DNA of 10,118 nt from Bacteroidales bacterium UBA2800 (GTDB lineage Bacteria > Bacteroidota > Bacteroidia > Bacteroidales > Paludibacteraceae). The stretch spans positions 1-10,118 of the forward strand of contig DEHM01000015.1 in assembly GCA_002351925.1 (NCBI GenBank), given 5' to 3'. The notes below the pieces were generated by a model. The model had not been told where the DNA came from. It worked only from the letters and a program-made list of their open reading frames with translations, and made no database searches. The stretch's first letter is position 1. The number at the start of each line of letters is the position of its first letter. Positions 7,693 through 10,118 of this stretch are shown here, in pieces. Made by a program: the position numbers and the translations under genes.

Positions 7693-7696
7693 TTTT
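7673..7696. repeat. Palindrome in the promoter spacer, candidate operator
   Basis: Bases 7677-7692 (TTTGCATATATGCAAA) are a perfect 16-bp palindrome. With one mismatched pair it extends to 24 bases (7673-7696). It covers the -33 TTTG and most of the spacer of the promoter for the GT5-half gene. A dimeric transcription factor bound here would directly control that promoter. AT-richness makes chance palindromes more likely, but length and position favour a real site. Confidence 0.5.
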
Positions 7697-7699
7697 TTT

Positions 7700-7749
7700 C
7701 TGTTTTTTCGCAAAAACAGGCATTTTTGAGCACTTTGAGGCTGTTTTTT
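7700..7749 (-). terminator. Candidate terminator after the parE unit, three alternating CTGTTTTT copies
   Basis: Directly after the stop of the small membrane-protein gene, CTGTTTTT and its reverse complement occur in alternating orientation: CTGTTTTTT at 7700-7708, AAAAACAG at 7712-7719 and CTGTTTTTT at 7741-7749. In the - strand RNA the first copy (7749-7741) can pair with the middle one to give a stem ending in a U-run. Alternatively, the middle copy pairs with the last one around a 4-base loop. The first form resembles an A-stem-U terminator, though with a low-GC stem. Only one of the two hairpins can form at a time. Confidence 0.45.
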
Positions 7750-8139
7750 CTACTGTTTACGTCGTTCGCGCACAATCAGAAGCGCCTCTTCGCGTATATC
7801 CGGAGGAAGAAGAATATTTCTCAGTTGCAGACTGCGACACCATCCCGGCACATCTTTTTCCTGCAGGGTGGAGAAGACCTCACGCAGCGCCTTGTGTTGC
7901 GCCTCCGTATAGTCCGCAGGGGCAATACCGGCCAGTGCGTCCAGTCCCTCGTCGTCGTAGTAGACAATCTCCGCGTTGGTCTGCAGCAGCGTCTCGCGTT
8001 CGCACACCAGGTGCTCGCCACAACAGCCGTCGGGGCGCTCCGGTGCCGAGGTAGGATGTTTGGCTTTTTGGCGCTCGCGTATCTCGAAGAGCACGACCAC
8101 GACCACCACCAGCGCTATGAAGAGAATCAGCGGAAGCAT
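7750..8139 (-). CDS. Small membrane-anchored protein with CCGxHxxC motif
   Basis: This 129-residue protein starts with a single membrane helix (about 2-19, including a run of six Val). A charged segment follows, then a Cys-Cys-Gly-Glu-His-Leu-Val-Cys motif (39-46) and a soluble domain with EIVYYDDEGLDALAG (57-71), GWCRSLQLRNILLP (99-112) and a basic end, RERRKQ. Similar Bacteroides proteins exist and are sometimes labelled phospholipase (memory); nothing here resembles a phospholipase active site. The three Cys and one His could bind a metal or form a redox pair. It starts 19 bases after the parE stop and is probably co-transcribed with it. An in-frame TGA upstream makes 8139 the only reasonable start. 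The function is unknown; that it is a real gene is fairly secure. Confidence 0.8.
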   Translation of the reverse strand: MLPLILFIALVVVVVVLFEIRERQKAKHPTSAPERPDGCCGEHLVCERETLLQTNAEIVYYDDEGLDALAGIAPADYTEAQHKALREVFSTLQEKDVPGWCRSLQLRNILLPPDIREEALLIVRERRKQ

Positions 8140-8143
8140 TCGG

Positions 8144-8165
8144 TCAATCCATCAATCATCAATCA
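8144..8165 (-). repeat. Heptamer tandem repeat at the parE stop
   Basis: On the - strand TGATTGA occurs twice in tandem, followed by TGGATTGA. The parE TGA lies in it, and the copies give TGA stops in all three frames just before the downstream gene. An ATG also overlaps the parE stop (TGATG), but it opens only a ten-codon frame. Confidence 0.6.
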
Positions 8166-10087
8166 TCCATATCTCCCTCGTCGACCTTGTCTTCCTCCAC
8201 GCGGAGGTTGTCGATGATGAAGCCCTGACGCTCGGTGGTGTTCTTGCCCATGTAGTAGGCCAGCAGGTCGCTCACTTTGTCTTCCTTGCGCAGCATCACT
8301 TGGTCCAGACGGATACCGCTGCCTATGAAGCCCTTGAACTCCTCCGGCGAGATCTCTCCCAGACCTTTGAATCGCGTGATTTCGGGGTTCTTTATCTGAC
8401 CGATGGCTTTCAGTCGTTCCTCCTCGCTGTAGCAGTAGCGTGTCTGGTTCTTGTCTTTCACGCGGAAGAGTGGCGTCTGCAGGATATAGACGTGTCCTTT
8501 CTTCACCAGGTCGGGGAAGAACTGCAGGAAGAAGGTCAGCATCAGCAGACGGATATGCATACCGTCCACATCGGCATCGGTAGCGATGATGACTTTGTTG
8601 TAGCGCAGCTCATCCAGTCCGTCTTCTATGTTGAGCGCCGACTGCAGGCAGTTGAACTCCTCGTTCTCGTACACGACCGACTTGCTCAGACCGTAGCTGT
8701 TCAGCGGCTTACCGCGAAGCGAGAACACAGCTTGGGTGCGCACGTCGCGGCTCTTGGTGATGCTGCCGGAGGCCGACAGACCCTCGGTGATGAAGATACA
8801 GCTCTCCAGGCGCAGGTCGTCATCGGAGTCTTTGGCGCTCTTCACCGGCTTGGGATCGTTCAGGTGGATCTGGCAGTCACGCAGTTTGGGGTTGTTCACC
8901 AGGTTCTTCTTGGCGCGCTCTTTGGCCGCCTTGGTGACTCCGGCAATCGCTTTGCGCTCTTTCTCGCTCTCCTGGATCTTCTGCAGCATCACTTCGGTCA
9001 CTTCGGGGTGCTTGTGCAGGTAATTGTCCAGTTGCAGCTTGACGAAGTCGTTGACGAACTTATTCACGCTCACGCCGCCGGTGGGACTCATGTCTTTCGA
9101 GCCCAGCTTCACCTTCGTCTGGCTCTCGAACACCGGCTCTTCCACGTTGATGGCGATAGCGCCTACCACGCCGTTGCGGATGTCCGCCAGGTCTTGGTTC
9201 TTGTTGTAGAACTCCTTGATGGTGCGACCTATCGCTTCGCGATAAGCAGCCTGGTGCGTACCGCCTTGTATGGTGTGCTGACCGTTGACGAACGAGAAAT
9301 ACTCGTCGCCGTTCTGGTCGGTATGCGTCAGCGCTATCTCGATGTCCTCGCCCTTGATATGGATGATGGGGTAGAGCGGCTCCACGGTCATGTTCTCCGT
9401 CAGCAGGTCCAGCAGACCGTTCTTCGAGAGGAAACGCTGACCGTTGTACACCAGTGTCAGACCGGTGTTCAGGTAGGTGTAGTTGCGTAGCAACTCCTCG
9501 ATATAGTCGTCGCGGAAATGGTAGTTCTCGAAGAGACCTTTCGTGTCGTCCGGCACAAACTCGATGATTGTACCGCGTTTCTCCGGTCCGTCGTAGTCCA
9601 GGATGCCCGTGTCGGTCGTCAGTTTGCCCTGGGCGAACTCTGCCTTGCGCATCTTACCCTCGCGGTACGACTCTACGGAGAAATAGCTCGACAGGGCATT
9701 CACCGCCTTGGTACCCACGCCGTTCAGACCCACCGATTTCTTGAAGGCTTTGCTGTCGTATTTGCCACCGGTGTTCAGCACGCTCACTACTTCCACCAGT
9801 TTGCCCAAGGGGATACCGCGGCCGTAATCGCGAACGCGGACGCGTCCGTCGCGCACGTCTACCTCAATCACCTTGCCCTCGCCCATGCGGTACTCGTCGA
9901 TGGAGTTGTCTATACTCTCTTTGATGAGCACGTAGATGCCGTCATCCGAGTGGCTGCCGTCGCCCAGTTTGCCGATATACATACCCGGTCGGCGTCGGAT
10001 ATGCTCCATGTCATCCAAGTGGATGATGTTCTCGTCGCCGTAATTCACGGCTGTCGGATTTATCTCGTTTTCTTCTGTCATATACAT
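8159..10087 (-). CDS. parE: DNA topoisomerase IV subunit B (ParE)
   Basis: This 642-residue GyrB/ParE-family ATPase subunit of topoisomerase IV works with ParC to decatenate chromosomes. The GHKL ATPase domain shows catalytic Glu57 and Asn61 in KESIDNSIDE, Asp87 in DYGRGIP (87-93) and the glycine-rich lid GLNGVGTKAVNALS (120-133). The transducer has the QTK loop, Lys325 in QTKVKLGS. The TOPRIM domain has Glu435 in TEGLSASGS and Asp504/506/508 in ATDADVDG, then RFKGLGE (572-578). TKSRDVRTQAVFSLRGKPLNSYG reads as ParE of Bacteroidota rather than GyrB, whose equivalent usually has AGGSAKQGRDR. Leu437 replaces the Asp of the common EGDSA form. The tail is acidic (DKVDEGDMDD). An ATG at 10081 is an alternative start. 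A -7 element lies just upstream. Confidence 0.93.
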   Translation of the reverse strand: MYMTEENEINPTAVNYGDENIIHLDDMEHIRRRPGMYIGKLGDGSHSDDGIYVLIKESIDNSIDEYRMGEGKVIEVDVRDGRVRVRDYGRGIPLGKLVEVVSVLNTGGKYDSKAFKKSVGLNGVGTKAVNALSSYFSVESYREGKMRKAEFAQGKLTTDTGILDYDGPEKRGTIIEFVPDDTKGLFENYHFRDDYIEELLRNYTYLNTGLTLVYNGQRFLSKNGLLDLLTENMTVEPLYPIIHIKGEDIEIALTHTDQNGDEYFSFVNGQHTIQGGTHQAAYREAIGRTIKEFYNKNQDLADIRNGVVGAIAINVEEPVFESQTKVKLGSKDMSPTGGVSVNKFVNDFVKLQLDNYLHKHPEVTEVMLQKIQESEKERKAIAGVTKAAKERAKKNLVNNPKLRDCQIHLNDPKPVKSAKDSDDDLRLESCIFITEGLSASGSITKSRDVRTQAVFSLRGKPLNSYGLSKSVVYENEEFNCLQSALNIEDGLDELRYNKVIIATDADVDGMHIRLLMLTFFLQFFPDLVKKGHVYILQTPLFRVKDKNQTRYCYSEEERLKAIGQIKNPEITRFKGLGEISPEEFKGFIGSGIRLDQVMLRKEDKVSDLLAYYMGKNTTERQGFIIDNLRVEEDKVDEGDMDD

Positions 10088-10093
10088 CCAAGC

Positions 10094-10113
10094 AATTTTG
10101 CGGGTGCAAAATT
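10094..10113. repeat. Inverted repeat upstream of parE
   Basis: AATTTTGC (10094-10101) and GCAAAATT (10106-10113) form a perfect 8-bp inverted repeat around GGGT, seven bases upstream of the parE ATG. It overlaps the predicted -7 element and transcription start. It could be an operator or a 5' mRNA hairpin. One arm largely coincides with the promoter element, which lowers the surprise. Confidence 0.4.
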
Positions 10114-10114
10114 A
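10107..10114 (-). promoter_or_regulatory. Predicted -7 element of the parE promoter
   Basis: TAATTTTG on the - strand fits the Bacteroidetes TAnnTTTG element. The matching TTTG about 20 bases upstream would lie beyond the right edge and cannot be checked. The transcript would have a leader of only about 15 bases before the parE ATG, so parE is probably first in its unit. Confidence 0.55.
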
Positions 10115-10118
10115 CTGC

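Noticed and set aside
7750..8139. Phospholipase function for the small membrane protein
   Set aside because: No GxSxG, HKD or other phospholipase active-site motif is present in the 129 residues.
8129..8159. Mini reading frame starting at the ATG that overlaps the parE stop
   Set aside because: It encodes only ten residues before a stop and is explained by the TGATTGA repeat. It could matter only as a ribosome-relay frame, for which there is no evidence.
7501..8217. 238-codon open frame on the + strand across the regulatory gap
   Set aside because: It runs through the terminator and promoter region and opposite two better-supported genes, and has no recognisable domain.
7976..9490. 504-codon open frame on the + strand opposite parE
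   Set aside because: It is codon-aligned with parE, which has all its family motifs. The antisense translation shows no recognisable domain, and codon bias explains it.

Overview
The window looks like an ordinary chromosomal segment from a member of the Bacteroidales (Bacteroidota). Four signs point there. SecD and SecF are fused into one protein. There is a DUF4270-type lipoprotein. A short protein carries only the N-terminal half of a GT5 starch/glycogen synthase. Two promoters match the Bacteroidetes pattern TTTG ... TAnnTTTG rather than the E. coli -35/-10 type. The sequence is moderately GC-rich, and leucine TTA/CTA and serine TCA codons are very rare. I cannot name the genus.

Layout. 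On the + strand lie the 3' end of ATP-dependent phosphoenolpyruvate carboxykinase (1-345), a secDF fusion (364-3405), clpP (3405-4091) and clpX (4109-5335). Their spacings are 18, -1 and 17 bases, with no visible promoter or terminator between them, so they probably form one transcription unit. On the - strand, read from the right edge, come parE (10087-8159) and a small membrane-anchored protein (8139-7750). A 130-base AT-rich regulatory gap follows (7621-7749). Then come the GT5-half protein (7614-6772) and the DUF4270 lipoprotein (6788-5349), which overlap by 17 bases. clpX and the DUF4270 gene converge, with only 13 bases between their stop codons. There is no gene-free stretch over 300 bases, and I see no tRNA, rRNA, CRISPR array, insertion sequence or phage gene.

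How the genes work together. SecDF uses the proton gradient to help complete Sec-dependent export. ClpXP is the cytosolic ATP-driven unfoldase and protease. Their tight linkage suggests joint expression of export and protein quality control. ParE is the ATPase subunit of topoisomerase IV, whose ParC partner is not in the window. The GT5-half protein and the lipoprotein form a two-gene unit of unknown role.

The window is mostly housekeeping. The parts most worth a second look are the GT5-half/DUF4270 pair and the gap upstream of it. That gap holds a clear Bacteroidetes promoter, a 16-bp perfect palindrome between its two elements, a leader hairpin, and three alternating copies of an inverted CTGTTTTT motif. 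I found no evidence for a wholly new multi-gene system.
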